Shown here: positions 36,710 to 46,002 of the stretch, piece by piece
Layout of the letters: the number at the start of each line of letters is the position of its first letter
Numbering within the stretch: the stretch's first letter is position 1
From: Macrococcus bovicus
GTDB taxonomy: Bacteria; Bacillota; Bacilli; Staphylococcales; Staphylococcaceae
DNA length: 64,000 nt
Reading direction: 5' to 3'
Assembly (NCBI RefSeq): GCF_004359575.1
Contig: NZ_SCWF01000002.1
Location: 62,001-126,000 of the forward strand
Notes under the pieces: model-generated
What the model saw: the letters and a program-made list of their open reading frames with translations, nothing else
Database searches by the model: none
What the model was told of the DNA's origin: nothing
Translations under genes and position numbers: made by a program

Positions 36710-38418
36710 TGTCAATGACTTTAAAAGGAATCGGCGCTTCAGATGGCGTTGCGATAGCAGAAGCTTATCTGTTGATCGAGCCCGATTTATCTTATAGCGA
36801 TCAGAAAATCACAGATACTGAAGCAGAAGTAGCAAAGTTTAAAGCGGCGATTAATGAATCTAAAGTAGAACTGACGCAGATCAGAAACAACGCGGAAGTC
36901 GCATTAGGTCCGGATAAAGCGGCTATCTTTGATGCCCATCTACTTGTGCTTGAAGACCCTGAACTTATCAATCCGATTGAAGAGAATATTCGCACTAACC
37001 AGACCAATGCACCAAGTGCGCTGATGGAAGTCGCAAATAACTTCATCACTATTTTTGAATCGATGGACAATGAATACATGAAAGAACGCGCTGCGGATAT
37101 CCGTGACGTTTCTAAACGTGTTCTTGCTCATTTATTAGGTGTGACTTTGCCGAGTCCGAGTACCATTGATAAAAATGTGATCATTATCTCTCATGACTTG
37201 ACACCGTCAGATACCGCCCAGCTGAACAAGCAGTTTGTCAAAGGTTTTGCGACGAATATTGGTGGGCGTACAAGCCACTCTGCCATTATGAGCCGCTCTT
37301 TGGAAATTCCAGCTGTAGTGGGAACAAAAGATGTGACGAAGTCTATCAAACAAGGCGATATCATTATCATCGATGGTTCAACAGGTGACGTCATCATCAA
37401 TCCTGATGAGAACATGATCTTTGTTTATAAGGATAAGCAGGCCAAGTTCATTGAGGACAAAGAAGAGCTGAAAAAGCTTGTCAATGATAAAACGGAATCA
37501 GCAGACGGCGTTCACGTCGAACTCGCTGCGAATATCGGTACACCTGACGACTTAGAAGGCGTTATCAATAACGGTGCTGAAGGTATCGGTCTTTACCGTA
37601 CCGAGTTCCTTTATATGGGGCGTGAGTCTATGCCGACTGAGGATGAGCAGTATGAAGCTTATAAACGTGTGCTGTCAGCAATGAAAGGCAAACGTGTCGT
37701 GGTTCGTACTCTCGATATCGGTGGCGATAAAGAGCTGCCATATCTGAACCTGCCGCATGAAATGAATCCATTCCTCGGCTACCGTGCGATTCGTCTGTGC
37801 TTAGATCAGCAGGATATCTTCAGAACACAGCTCCGTGCTTTACTGCGCGCATCCACTGAAGGTCATTTAAGCATCATGTTCCCGATGATCGCGACCATCA
37901 ATGAATTCCGTCAGGCGAAAGCGATTCTGGAAGAAGAAAAAGCGAAATTGACAGATGCCAAAGTTAAAGTAGCTGATGATATTGAAGTTGGTATCATGGT
38001 TGAAATCCCTTCTACAGCGGCGATGGCTGATATCTTCGCCAAGGAAGTCGATTTCTTCAGCATCGGTACGAATGACCTGATTCAATACACAATGGCTGCT
38101 GACCGTATGTCAGAACGCGTCTCATATCTATATCAGCCATACAATCCGGCCATTCTGCGTCTAGTGAAGCAAGTCATTGACGCCAGCCATAAAGAAGGCA
38201 AGTGGACAGGTATGTGCGGCGAAATGGCCGGCGATACCACTGCTATTCCTCTGTTACTGGGTCTTGGCTTAGATGAGTTCTCGATGAGTGCGACAAGCAT
38301 TCTGAAAGCACGTCGTCAGATCAAGAACTTAAATCGCGGTCAGATGCAAAAACTGGCAGAGCAGGCGCTGAACTGTGCGACACAGGAAGAAGTCGTCCAT
38401 CTTGTCAACAACCAGTAA
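36709..38418 (+). CDS. ptsI: Phosphoenolpyruvate-protein phosphotransferase (enzyme I)
   Basis: This 569-residue enzyme I takes phosphate from PEP and gives it to HPr, the entry point of all PTS sugar uptake. The phosphohistidine lies in [19 protein letters not shown]. The PEP-binding C-terminal barrel shows [22 protein letters not shown] and the catalytic Cys in GMCGEMAGD. It is translationally coupled to ptsH and closed by a long-stem terminator, after which a six-unit palindromic array begins. Confidence 0.97.
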   Translation: MSMTLKGIGASDGVAIAEAYLLIEPDLSYSDQKITDTEAEVAKFKAAINESKVELTQIRNNAEVALGPDKAAIFDAHLLVLEDPELINPIEENIRTNQTNAPSALMEVANNFITIFESMDNEYMKERAADIRDVSKRVLAHLLGVTLPSPSTIDKNVIIISHDLTPSDTAQLNKQFVKGFATNIGGRTSHSAIMSRSLEIPAVVGTKDVTKSIKQGDIIIIDGSTGDVIINPDENMIFVYKDKQAKFIEDKEELKKLVNDKTESADGVHVELAANIGTPDDLEGVINNGAEGIGLYRTEFLYMGRESMPTEDEQYEAYKRVLSAMKGKRVVVRTLDIGGDKELPYLNLPHEMNPFLGYRAIRLCLDQQDIFRTQLRALLRASTEGHLSIMFPMIATINEFRQAKAILEEEKAKLTDAKVKVADDIEVGIMVEIPSTAAMADIFAKEVDFFSIGTNDLIQYTMAADRMSERVSYLYQPYNPAILRLVKQVIDASHKEGKWTGMCGEMAGDTTAIPLLLGLGLDEFSMSATSILKARRQIKNLNRGQMQKLAEQALNCATQEEVVHLVNNQ

Positions 38419-38430
38419 AATAAACAATGA

Positions 38431-38475
38431 AACAGCGATAGCTTCTGATTAAATTCAGAAGTTATCGCTGTTTTT
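38431..38475 (+). terminator. Terminator of ptsHI
   Basis: A long stem, AACAGCGATAGCTTCTG / CAGAAGTTATCGCTGTT, is followed by TTTTTG. Confidence 0.9.
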
Positions 38476-38490
38476 GTATCAGTAGGGAGG

Positions 38491-38838
38491 GTAACGTCCC
38501 GCAAACGGGATCTGCGGGACGATACGCAGCATCGGACCAGCAGAAACGAGGAGTAACGTCCCGCAAACGGAATCTGCGGGACGATACGCAGCATCGGACC
38601 AGCAGAAACGAGGAGCAACGTCCCGCAAACAGGATCTGCGGGACGATACGCAGCATCGGACCAGCAGAAACGAGGAGCAACGTCCCGCAAACGGGATCTG
38701 CGGGACGATACACAGCATCGGACCAGCAGAAACGAGGGTAACGTCCCGCAAACGGGATCTGCGGGACGATACGCAGCATCGGACCAGCAGAAACGAGGAG
38801 CAACGTCCCGCAAACAGGATCTGCGGGACGATACACAG
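38491..38838. repeat. Six-unit tandem array of a 62-bp palindromic repeat (array 1)
   Basis: Units begin at 38492, 38554, 38616, 38678, 38739 and 38801; spacing is 62 bp, with one of 61. Each holds a hairpin CGTCCCGC / GCGGGACG with an 11-base loop, followed by ATACGC or ATACAC and an array-specific spacer containing GCATCGGACCAGCAGAAACG. Loops vary between units (ACGGGA, ACGGAA, ACAGGA) but spacers hardly do. It lies between the convergent ends of ptsI and a phosphoesterase gene. Long open frames on the minus strand are artefacts of the repeat. Confidence 0.95.
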
Positions 38839-38865
38839 ATTCATCTCAATCATTCATGATAGTAT

Positions 38866-38898
38866 AAAAGCCATACCCTTTTCAGGATATGGCTTATT
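38866..38898. terminator. Terminator of the phosphoesterase gene (minus strand)
   Basis: The stem AAGCCATA / TATGGCTT is flanked by an A-run on the left and T-rich sequence on the right. It is probably bidirectional. Confidence 0.7.
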
Positions 38899-38899
38899 T

Positions 38900-39673
38900 T
38901 TAGTGGATATTGAATAAGGTGATCTCCGGCGGACAGAAGAGACGGATGGGCAGATGGGTCGTGCCGAGGCCGGGGGAGACATGGAGGGTCATTGCCCCGA
39001 TCCGGTAGAGCCCTTTGACATATTTACGTCCGAGCTGTGGCTTGACTGGCGCACCCACTAGAGGGAAGCGGATCTGACCGCCATGACTATGCCCGGAGAA
39101 TTGTACATCGACTTTAAACTGCTCGACGAAGTCCGCATAGTCCGGCTCATGGACAATCATCATCGTCAACATATCATCCGGCCGGTTCTTCAGCGCCTGA
39201 TACATATTGCCTTTACTATTGATAATATCGTCCAGACCGCCCAGGAAGATAGGTTCCTGATCAAAGTCGAGGACGACCCCTGTATTCGTCAGCAGCTGGA
39301 TGTTGCTTGCACTGAGTATACGACTGATACGGGGTGTCTGATGAATACGCTGATCATGGTTGCCATATGAGAAGAAGACGCCAAGCGGTGCTGTCATCGT
39401 CTTAAGAAGCGGAATCAGATGCTCCGGATTGTGGTAGTGGTCGATATTGTCAAAGAGGTCACCTGAAATGATAATGATATCCGGCTGCAGATCGTTGATG
39501 AGCTGGATATGATATATAAGGTCATCATAACTATAGTGAAAGCCGAGATGCAGATCTGAAATATGGATGACTTTAAGAGGTGCTGCATGCGGCTGTCTCA
39601 GGAGATTCAGTGTATGTCTTTTAATGACGACATCCTCTTTTTTGGATTTAAAAGGCAGCCAGTTCTTATTCAT
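38900..39673 (-). CDS. Metallophosphoesterase (YkuE-like)
   Basis: This is a 257-residue calcineurin-like phosphoesterase. All metal-binding blocks are present in order: SDLHLGFH, GDLFDN, YGNHDQR, a VHEPDYAD segment and SGHSHGGQ. The long basic N-terminus is not a clear signal peptide, so the location is uncertain. The physiological substrate is unknown; related proteins act on nucleotides or phospholipid-linked substrates. It overlaps the upstream glutaredoxin-like gene by 8 bases, so the two form a small operon. Confidence 0.85.
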   Translation of the reverse strand: MNKNWLPFKSKKEDVVIKRHTLNLLRQPHAAPLKVIHISDLHLGFHYSYDDLIYHIQLINDLQPDIIIISGDLFDNIDHYHNPEHLIPLLKTMTAPLGVFFSYGNHDQRIHQTPRISRILSASNIQLLTNTGVVLDFDQEPIFLGGLDDIINSKGNMYQALKNRPDDMLTMMIVHEPDYADFVEQFKVDVQFSGHSHGGQIRFPLVGAPVKPQLGRKYVKGLYRIGAMTLHVSPGLGTTHLPIRLFCPPEITLFNIH

Positions 39674-39890
39674 GTATCAAGGCTTCTATTCTATCCATAT
39701 CAACTGAACGGATGACTTCACCGTTAATAATGATCAGCGGCGTACTGAATGCATCCATCTCCATCATTTCCTGACGATACGCGCCGTGCTTGATATTCTT
39801 CTCGGTGAAGGGAAGATTCTGTTCATTGAAATAGTTCTTGATATATTGACAGGGCGGACAGCTGTCCTGGGTATAAAGGGTAATATTCAT
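39666..39890 (-). CDS. Glutaredoxin-like thiol oxidoreductase
   Basis: This 74-residue protein has a thioredoxin-fold pattern. An N-terminal TLYTQDSCPPCQYIK carries a CPPC redox motif, and STPLIIINGEVI contains the conserved cis-Pro. Size and motif fit NrdH/glutaredoxin-like proteins, which reduce disulphides, but the partner is unknown. GGAGATGATTGA precedes the ATG. It is the first gene of a two-gene operon with the phosphoesterase and is divergent from cydAB. Confidence 0.82.
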   Translation of the reverse strand: MNITLYTQDSCPPCQYIKNYFNEQNLPFTEKNIKHGAYRQEMMEMDAFSTPLIIINGEVIRSVDMDRIEALIHE

Positions 39891-40013
39891 TCAATCATCT
39901 CCAAATTAGAATCTTTATCATCGTAGCGTTTTCTGCATGAAATTTCAAACTTTGTTCACTAAATCTTTACAAAATAAATGAGCCTTCTATTAGAATAATA
40001 GGGAATGGTCTAG

Positions 40014-40019
40014 TATAAT
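40014..40019 (+). promoter_or_regulatory. cydAB -10 element
   Basis: A perfect TATAAT lies 14 bases before the Rex-like operator. The matching -35 (TAGAAT, 17 bases upstream) is poor, so an activator may be needed. Confidence 0.5.
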
Positions 40020-40032
40020 AAAGCTATCAAAT

Positions 40033-40050
40033 TTGTGATAAAAATCACAT
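40033..40050. promoter_or_regulatory. Rex-type redox operator before cydAB
   Basis: TTGTGATAAAAATCACAT is a near-palindrome matching the Rex consensus TTGTGAW6TCACAA at 17 of 18 positions. It lies just downstream of the -10, where bound Rex would block transcription while NADH/NAD+ is low. Confidence 0.75.
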
Positions 40051-40063
40051 AAGGAGGAAATTA

Positions 40064-41413
40064 ATGGATGCTGTTGTTATCAGTAGATTACTGACAGGTA
40101 TGACGCTGGCATTTCATATTATTTTTGCAACGATAGGTGTTGCACTACCATTTATGTTTATGATTGCTGAAGGCCTCGGACTTTACAAGAAAGACCCTGC
40201 ATATCTGGCTATGGCCAAACGCTGGGCTAAAGGTTTTACCATCACAGTCGCAGTCGGTGTTGTAACCGGTACGATCATTGGGCTGCAGTTATCGCTCTTA
40301 TGGCCGTCGTTTATGCGTATCGGCGGGCAGGTCATCGCGCTGCCGCTTTTCATGGAGACATTCGCGTTCTTCTTTGAGGCGATTTTCTTAAGTATCTATC
40401 TCTATACGTGGGACCGTTTCAAAAACCGCTGGCTGCACTGGCTGCTGACAATTCCTATCATCATCGGCTCGACGATGAGTGCGCTTTTCATTACAAGTGT
40501 GAACTCATTCATGAATACACCGGAAGGCTTTGATATGGTCAAAGGTCAGCTGGTCAATATTGATCCAGTGGCGGCCATGCTGAACAGTTCATTCTTTGTG
40601 CGTGCGTTCCACGTTGTCACAACGGGCGGTATGACGATTGCATTTATGCTCGCAAGTATCGCAGCTGTTAAATTATTACGTAATAAGTTTGACAGCGACC
40701 GTGCTTATCATATCAAGGGCTTAAAAGTGACCGTACTGACGGGTCTTATCTTCTCGCTCTTTGCGATGATGGCAGGTCACGCTTCAGCGCAGTTCCTTCA
40801 CCACGAACAGCCTGAGAAATTAGCGGCTATGGAATGGCATTTTGATACAAGCAGCCGTGCTGATCTCGTGCTATTCGGTACGGTAGATGAAAAAGCACAG
40901 GAAATCAAAGGGGCTATCAAGATTCCAGGTATGCTGAGCTTCCTGGCTGATAACAGTATTGATACGGAGATCAAAGGGCTGAATGACATACCGGTTGATG
41001 AACGTCCGCCGCTGGTGATTCATTATTTCTTTGATTTAATGGTATTTTTCGGTGTCTTCTCGTTCACTATTTCTGTGCTGTACTTCATTATGAAGAAGTT
41101 CAAGAAAGACTGGGCGCACCATTCCTTTATGCTCTATATGATTGCATTGACCGGTCCGATGAGCATGCTCGCCATCGAATTCGGCTGGTTCCTGGCAGAA
41201 ATGGGTCGTCAGCCTTGGATTTTAAGAGGCTATATGAAAGTAGCGGAAGGTGTGACACAGGCTAACGGTGTCTCACTGACACTGGCAGCTTTTGGACTGC
41301 TGTACCTCATCCTCGGCTTCTCATGTGTCTATGTACTCATCCGCATCTTTAAGGATAAACCTGCGGCGGTTGACATCGAAAATAACCGTGCGAATGTAGG
41401 AGGAGAAGCTTAA
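40064..41413 (+). CDS. cydA: Cytochrome bd-type quinol oxidase subunit I
   Basis: This 449-residue integral membrane protein carries the haem ligands and the quinol-oxidising Q loop. His18 in LAFHIIFA matches the haem ligand. The Q-loop region is of the short Bacillus type. The enzyme oxidises menaquinol and reduces O2 to water with high affinity. AAGGAGGAAATTA precedes the ATG. Its TAA overlaps the cydB ATG. The Rex-like site upstream implies induction at low oxygen. Confidence 0.95.
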   Translation: MDAVVISRLLTGMTLAFHIIFATIGVALPFMFMIAEGLGLYKKDPAYLAMAKRWAKGFTITVAVGVVTGTIIGLQLSLLWPSFMRIGGQVIALPLFMETFAFFFEAIFLSIYLYTWDRFKNRWLHWLLTIPIIIGSTMSALFITSVNSFMNTPEGFDMVKGQLVNIDPVAAMLNSSFFVRAFHVVTTGGMTIAFMLASIAAVKLLRNKFDSDRAYHIKGLKVTVLTGLIFSLFAMMAGHASAQFLHHEQPEKLAAMEWHFDTSSRADLVLFGTVDEKAQEIKGAIKIPGMLSFLADNSIDTEIKGLNDIPVDERPPLVIHYFFDLMVFFGVFSFTISVLYFIMKKFKKDWAHHSFMLYMIALTGPMSMLAIEFGWFLAEMGRQPWILRGYMKVAEGVTQANGVSLTLAAFGLLYLILGFSCVYVLIRIFKDKPAAVDIENNRANVGGEA

Positions 41414-42432
41414 TGGATTATCAGCACATAGGAATCACTGTACTGTGGACATTCCTCTATGGTTACATCATTGTGGGCGCCGTCGATTTTGGCGCCGGTT
41501 TCTTTATGCTTTATGCTAAAATCATCAAAAAAGATCATATTATCAATGAACTGATTTCGCGCTACTTGAATCCGGTATGGGAAGTGACGAATGTCTTCCT
41601 CGTCTTCTTCTTTGTCGGTATCGTCGGATTCTTTCCGGACACAGCCTATTATTTCGGGACGACATTGCTGATTCCGGCATCAATCGCGCTGATATTACTG
41701 ACGATTCGCGGTGCATTCTACGCCTTTGAGACATATGGTAAAGACACGAAGTTCCAGTGGGTCTTCCTGTATGGGATGACGGGTCTCTTGATTCCCGCAT
41801 CATTCTCCACTGTCCTGACCATTTCTGAAGGCGGATTTATTGAGAAGACAAAGAACGGGGTCTCACTCGATTATTTTGAACTGCTGATGAGTCCCTATGC
41901 CTGGGCGGTCGTGTTCTTATCCATCATCTCGGTCCTATACATTTCATCCGCTTTCCTGACCTACTATGCGCATAAAGCAGAAGATCATCCTGCCTATGAG
42001 CTGCTGAGAACATGGTTCATGATCTGGGCAGGGCCGATGATTGTCATCTGTCAGTTTGTGTTCCTGAGCTTAAGACAGCATAATGCTGAACACTTTAATA
42101 TAGCCGTTACACATTACTGGTGGCTCTTCGGCTTAAGTATCATCTTCTTCGTAATCGGCTTTGTCCTGATATGGCAGCGTCGTCATCATGGCATCGCTTT
42201 TATTGCGATTATGATCCAGTTCGCTTTAGCGTTCTACGGTTACGGAATCAGTAAGATGCCTTATATTCTGTATCCTTATATCGATCTCAACCATGCGGTC
42301 GTCAATGATTCAATGGCCCTGGCCCTGGTGATTGTGTTTATTGCAGGTTTACTTTTACTTGTTCCTTCTTTAGTATTATTACTGAGATTATTCATCTTTG
42401 ATGCAGATTACGTCTCAGGAAAACGGAGGTAG
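41413..42432 (+). CDS. cydB: Cytochrome bd-type quinol oxidase subunit II
   Basis: This 339-residue membrane partner of CydA has about eight to nine hydrophobic helices. The N-terminal pattern ILWTFLYGYIIVGAVDFGAGFF-like (here TVLWTFLYGY and VDFGAGFF) is typical of CydB. It is needed to assemble the bd oxidase. It is translationally coupled to cydA and followed three bases later by the ktr gene, an arrangement also seen in Staphylococcus. Confidence 0.94.
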   Translation: MDYQHIGITVLWTFLYGYIIVGAVDFGAGFFMLYAKIIKKDHIINELISRYLNPVWEVTNVFLVFFFVGIVGFFPDTAYYFGTTLLIPASIALILLTIRGAFYAFETYGKDTKFQWVFLYGMTGLLIPASFSTVLTISEGGFIEKTKNGVSLDYFELLMSPYAWAVVFLSIISVLYISSAFLTYYAHKAEDHPAYELLRTWFMIWAGPMIVICQFVFLSLRQHNAEHFNIAVTHYWWLFGLSIIFFVIGFVLIWQRRHHGIAFIAIMIQFALAFYGYGISKMPYILYPYIDLNHAVVNDSMALALVIVFIAGLLLLVPSLVLLLRLFIFDADYVSGKRR

Positions 42433-42435
42433 AGA

Positions 42436-43098
42436 ATGGAAAAGGAATTTGTAGTCATCGGGCTTGGTCGCTTCGGCGGCAGTATTGTCCGAGAACTGAA
42501 TAAACTGGATATCGATGTCATGGCCATTGACAGTGATGAAGCACGTGTCAATGAATATGCAGATATTGCCACTCATGCAGTGATCGCAGACTCAACAGAT
42601 GAGACTGTGCTGAAGAGTCTCGGTATCCGGAACTTCGACCATGTGGTCGTGGCGATCGGGGATAATATACAGGCGAGTATTCTGACGACATTGATTCTGA
42701 AGGATTTAGGGGTTGCGAAGGTGACCGCGAAAGCGCAGAATGACTACCATGCTAAAGTACTGGATAAGATAGGAGCTGACGTCGTCATCCATCCTGAAAG
42801 GGATATGGGCCGACGTCTTGCTCACAAACTGTCCAATTCATCCATTATGGATTATCTGGAGCTGGCAGATGAGCATTCCATCGTTGAGATCATTGCAGGT
42901 CCTAAACTGCAAGGGACCTCATTACTTGATTTAGATCTACGTGCGAACTACGGCCTGAATATCATTGCGATCAAACGGAACGGTCATATTACCGTATCGC
43001 CGGATCCGGGCGAGTACATCCAGCAGGGTGACATCCTTATGGTCATCGGTCATGACAACGACCTCGGCCGATTTGAGAGCAAAATGGAGGATAACTAA
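42436..43098 (+). CDS. ktrC: KtrA/KtrC-type potassium channel regulatory subunit (RCK)
   Basis: This 220-residue protein has an RCK_N Rossmann domain with GLGRFGGSIVREL and an acidic DSD at the second strand end (NAD/ATP-binding type). An RCK_C domain follows (about 135-220). Such proteins gate KtrB/KtrD K+ channels, and in S. aureus the equivalent gene after cydAB encodes a c-di-AMP-binding KtrA. No channel subunit is in this window. It is cotranscribed with cydAB and closed by a bidirectional terminator. Naming as KtrA or KtrC is a matter of convention. Confidence 0.88.
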   Translation: MEKEFVVIGLGRFGGSIVRELNKLDIDVMAIDSDEARVNEYADIATHAVIADSTDETVLKSLGIRNFDHVVVAIGDNIQASILTTLILKDLGVAKVTAKAQNDYHAKVLDKIGADVVIHPERDMGRRLAHKLSNSSIMDYLELADEHSIVEIIAGPKLQGTSLLDLDLRANYGLNIIAIKRNGHITVSPDPGEYIQQGDILMVIGHDNDLGRFESKMEDN

Positions 43099-43136
43099 AA
43101 AAGCTGAACAGCAAGTTGCTGTTCAGCTTTTTTTAA
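43097..43136. terminator. Bidirectional terminator between ktr and rnjA
   Basis: A long perfect stem, AAAAAAGCTGAACAGCAA / TTGCTGTTCAGCTTTTTT, with a 1-base loop. It serves both convergent genes and overlaps the last codons of rnjA. Confidence 0.92.
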
Positions 43137-44809
43137 TTGTCGACATTCATGATCATCGGCAGGATCATCGGACGGCGTGCAGTCTTATCATAAAGATAAG
43201 GGGAGAGGCTTTCCGTGATCGCATTTTTGATATGATGCCATTCAACATTTTCTGTATGGTTCAGTTTATCGATGACTGTTTTCTTGATCATGCGCTGTGC
43301 GTCATAGATCAGATGACCGGATTCGCGCATATAGACGAATCCGCGTGAGATGATGTCAGGACCGGCTAATAGCTGACCTGTTCTGAAGTCGATACTGACG
43401 ACGACGATGACCAGACCATCTTCAGAAAGAATCTTACGGTCCTTGATCACGACGTTACCGATGTCACCGATACCGCTGCCATCGACCAGGATATTGCCCG
43501 ACTGAATCTTACCTGCATAACGTGCAGAGTCACGCGTCAGTGCCAGTACATCACCGTTTTCATGGATAAAGACGTTGTCAGGATCAACACCGCAGTCTAT
43601 CCCTAACTGACCGTGCAGTTTCTGCATCCGGTATTCCCCGTGAATCGGCATGAAGAATTTCGGTTTAATCAGGCGGAGCATCAGTTTCTGCTCTTCCTGA
43701 GAACCGTGTCCTGATGTATGGATATTGGACAGTTTGCCGTGGATGACATCTGCGCCCGCTTTATAGAGCGCATTGATCGTGCGGTTTACACTCTTCGTGT
43801 TACCCGGAATAGGGGAACTTGAGAAGATGACTGTGTCATCCGGGATGATGCTGACCTGACGGTGCGTACCGTTTGCGATACGCGACAGGGCAGCCATCGG
43901 TTCCCCTTGAGAACCTGTACACAGGATAAGCAGTTTATGCTTCGGAATACTGTTGATCTTGTTCGCTTCGACAAACGTCTCAGGCGGCACCTTGATATAG
44001 CCGAGCTCTGTCCCGATCTTGATGTTGTTCTCCATCGAGCGGCCGAAGATGACGATCTTGCGGTCAAACTTCACGGCCGCTTCAATCGCCTGCTGTACAC
44101 GGTAGATATTTGAAGCGAAAGTCGCAAAGATAATACGGCCTGTGCATTTACGGAAAATCTGCTCCACACTCTGACCGACCGCACGTTCACTGATCGTAAA
44201 GTTCGGTACTTCTGCATTTGTCGAGTCAGAAAGCAGGCAGAGCACACCTTCTTCACCTAGTCCGGCCATACGTGCGATATTTGCCGGCTCACCGACAGGC
44301 GTGAAATCAAATTTAAAGTCGCCGGTATGAACGATTTTACCTTCTGGTGTATGCACGACGACACCGTACGCTTCCGGAATGGAGTGCGTCGTCAAATAAA
44401 ATGTGACTTTCAGGTTATCAAACTCAAAGACACTGTCTTCTGTGATCGGGTTCAGTGAAGCAGTGCGCAGGAGATGATGTTCTTCCAGCTTGTTGCGGAT
44501 CAGCCCCAGTGCTAACGGCCCACCGTAAATTGGTACATTCAGTTGTTTGAGCAGGAAAGGGACACCACCGATATGGTCTTCGTGACCATGAGTGATGAAG
44601 AGACCTTTGATCTTGTGCTGGTTCTGCACGAGATAAGTATAGTCCGGAATCACATAATCTATTCCGAGTAAGTCATCATCCGGGAATTTAATCCCCGCAT
44701 CAATGACGATAATTTCGTCCTTGTATTCCACAGCATAGGTGTTTTTACCGATTTCGCCCATTCCACCCAGCGCGAATACGCCGACTTCATTTTTTTGCAG
44801 GAGATTCAT
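43133..44809 (-). CDS. rnjA: Ribonuclease J1
   Basis: This 558-residue enzyme is a metallo-beta-lactamase/beta-CASP RNase with the zinc motif [11 protein letters not shown]. Further metal ligands lie in VHTGDFKFD and the C-terminal TSGHGSQEE. RNase J is a 5'-to-3' exonuclease and endonuclease central to mRNA turnover and rRNA maturation in Firmicutes. It follows rpoY with a one-base TAATG overlap on the minus strand, the conserved ykzG-rnjA pair. The leader upstream of rpoY has a hairpin that may take part in control. Confidence 0.95.
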   Translation of the reverse strand: MNLLQKNEVGVFALGGMGEIGKNTYAVEYKDEIIVIDAGIKFPDDDLLGIDYVIPDYTYLVQNQHKIKGLFITHGHEDHIGGVPFLLKQLNVPIYGGPLALGLIRNKLEEHHLLRTASLNPITEDSVFEFDNLKVTFYLTTHSIPEAYGVVVHTPEGKIVHTGDFKFDFTPVGEPANIARMAGLGEEGVLCLLSDSTNAEVPNFTISERAVGQSVEQIFRKCTGRIIFATFASNIYRVQQAIEAAVKFDRKIVIFGRSMENNIKIGTELGYIKVPPETFVEANKINSIPKHKLLILCTGSQGEPMAALSRIANGTHRQVSIIPDDTVIFSSSPIPGNTKSVNRTINALYKAGADVIHGKLSNIHTSGHGSQEEQKLMLRLIKPKFFMPIHGEYRMQKLHGQLGIDCGVDPDNVFIHENGDVLALTRDSARYAGKIQSGNILVDGSGIGDIGNVVIKDRKILSEDGLVIVVVSIDFRTGQLLAGPDIISRGFVYMRESGHLIYDAQRMIKKTVIDKLNHTENVEWHHIKNAITESLSPYLYDKTARRPMILPMIMNVDN

Positions 44810-45021
44810 TAGATAGTCTCCACTTTGAACGCAGGTGATTTCTCTTCGTATGCGAGGTGTGCACCTTCAAGTTTCTGAACGAATTCAATGTTGTAAGGGC
44901 GATCTGCTAATGATTTACGGACTTGTTCTTCCGTCTCAGCTTCAACATATAGAACTTTCGTGTTTTCGCGAATGATAACTTCGCTTCTGTCTTCCTGATA
45001 AAATACTTTAAAAATTGCCAT
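44809..45021 (-). CDS. rpoY: RNA polymerase epsilon subunit
   Basis: This 70-residue protein of the DUF1447/YkzG family is known as the small epsilon subunit of Firmicutes RNA polymerase. It begins [20 protein letters not shown] and contains [30 protein letters not shown] precedes the ATG. It is always paired with rnjA, linking transcription and RNA decay genes in one operon. Confidence 0.93.
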   Translation of the reverse strand: MAIFKVFYQEDRSEVIIRENTKVLYVEAETEEQVRKSLADRPYNIEFVQKLEGAHLAYEEKSPAFKVETI

Positions 45022-45059
45022 ATATATATCCTCCTAAATGAATAATTAACATAAATAAG

Positions 45060-45078
45060 GCCCTAGCTGCTCTAGGGC
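45060..45078 (-). promoter_or_regulatory. Leader hairpin upstream of rpoY-rnjA
   Basis: The stem GCCCTAG / CTAGGGC has a 5-base loop. On the minus strand it is followed by CTTATTT. It lies between the predicted promoter and the rpoY ribosome site and could act as an attenuator or an RNase entry site. Confidence 0.5.
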
Positions 45079-45109
45079 TCTTCACCGTACAGATTGTATG
45101 AGTATCTTT

Positions 45110-45138
45110 ATTTTACATGAAGTTAAGAAGGAGTGCAA
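45110..45138 (-). promoter_or_regulatory. rpoY-rnjA promoter
   Basis: On the minus strand TTGCAC (45138-45133), 17 bases, then TAAAAT (45115-45110). The leader to the rpoY ATG is about 80 bases. Confidence 0.65.
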
Positions 45139-45197
45139 AGTAAAAACTAGAGTTTAGCAATAAAGTGAGATATGGTTAAGGAAAAGGAGGAATCAAT

Positions 45198-45974
45198 TTG
45201 ACTCAGAAACTGATATTTTTCGATATAGATGGCACGCTGTATGACAGACAGCATCACATCCCGGAGACGACCCATGCTGCGATACGTCAGCTGCAGGAAG
45301 CGGGGCACACCCTTGCTATTGCTACAGGTCGTGCGCCCTATAACATACAGGAAGTGATAGCGGATACCGGCATTACGAATTTTGTTGCTTTTAACGGGCA
45401 ATATGTGGTCTATAACGCTGAGGTGATATACCGTAACCCGCTGGATGTACACACCTTGACCAAACTGGAAGCCTTAGCAAGGGAGAAGGATCACCCGATG
45501 GTCTTTCTCGGTGAAAAAGAGGCCGTATCCAATATCAGGCATCACGATCACATCACAGAAAGTATGGGTTCCATCAAACTGGATCATCCAAGATTCGAAG
45601 ATGAGTATTTCAAGCATCATGATATTTTTCAGGCGCTGCTGTTTCAGGACAGCGAAACGGATGATGTGTATGACGATCAGTATCCGCTCATTAAGTTCTA
45701 CCGCTGGCATGAGTTCAGCCGTGATGTTGTGCCGTCCAACGGTTCAAAGGCAGAAGGCATCAGAAAATTTGCGGAGAAACTAGGTTTCAGTCAGCAGGAT
45801 GTCATAGCAGTCGGTGACGGCAACAATGACTTTGAGATGATTGAATGGGCCGGAACAGGTATTGCGATGGGCAATGCAGTAGAGGGACTCAAGCAAATTG
45901 CCGATTTTGTCACGACGGATGTAGAAGATAATGGTATCCAGAATGCCTTCAAGAAGCTGGCCCTTATTGAGTAA
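45198..45974 (+). CDS. HAD-superfamily phosphatase (Cof-type, subclass IIB)
   Basis: This 258-residue HAD hydrolase has the nucleophile motif FFDIDGTLYD, the second motif IATGRAP, a conserved SKAEGIRKF-type Lys (here NGSKAEGIRKF) and the terminal GDGNNDFEM acidic motif. Cof-type enzymes dephosphorylate small sugar phosphates or cofactor precursors; the substrate here is unknown. The start is TTG at 45198, supported by AAGGAGG seven bases upstream. It is divergent from rpoY-rnjA, and its 3' end is followed by the second palindromic array. Confidence 0.88.
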   Translation: MTQKLIFFDIDGTLYDRQHHIPETTHAAIRQLQEAGHTLAIATGRAPYNIQEVIADTGITNFVAFNGQYVVYNAEVIYRNPLDVHTLTKLEALAREKDHPMVFLGEKEAVSNIRHHDHITESMGSIKLDHPRFEDEYFKHHDIFQALLFQDSETDDVYDDQYPLIKFYRWHEFSRDVVPSNGSKAEGIRKFAEKLGFSQQDVIAVGDGNNDFEMIEWAGTGIAMGNAVEGLKQIADFVTTDVEDNGIQNAFKKLALIE

Positions 45975-46002
45975 GAGTTGTGGTGGTATGGAAAAGCGGT
46001 AG

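Noticed and set aside
38491-38838. CRISPR-like appearance of the 62-bp arrays (hairpin repeat plus spacer)
   Set aside because: The spacers are the same within each array rather than unique, there are no cas genes, and the repeat and spacer together behave as one tandem unit.
38340-38853. Three long minus-strand open frames with repeated peptides
   Set aside because: The 62-bp unit is not a multiple of three and contains no stops on that strand, so all frames stay open. There are no ribosome sites and the frames cover the end of ptsI.
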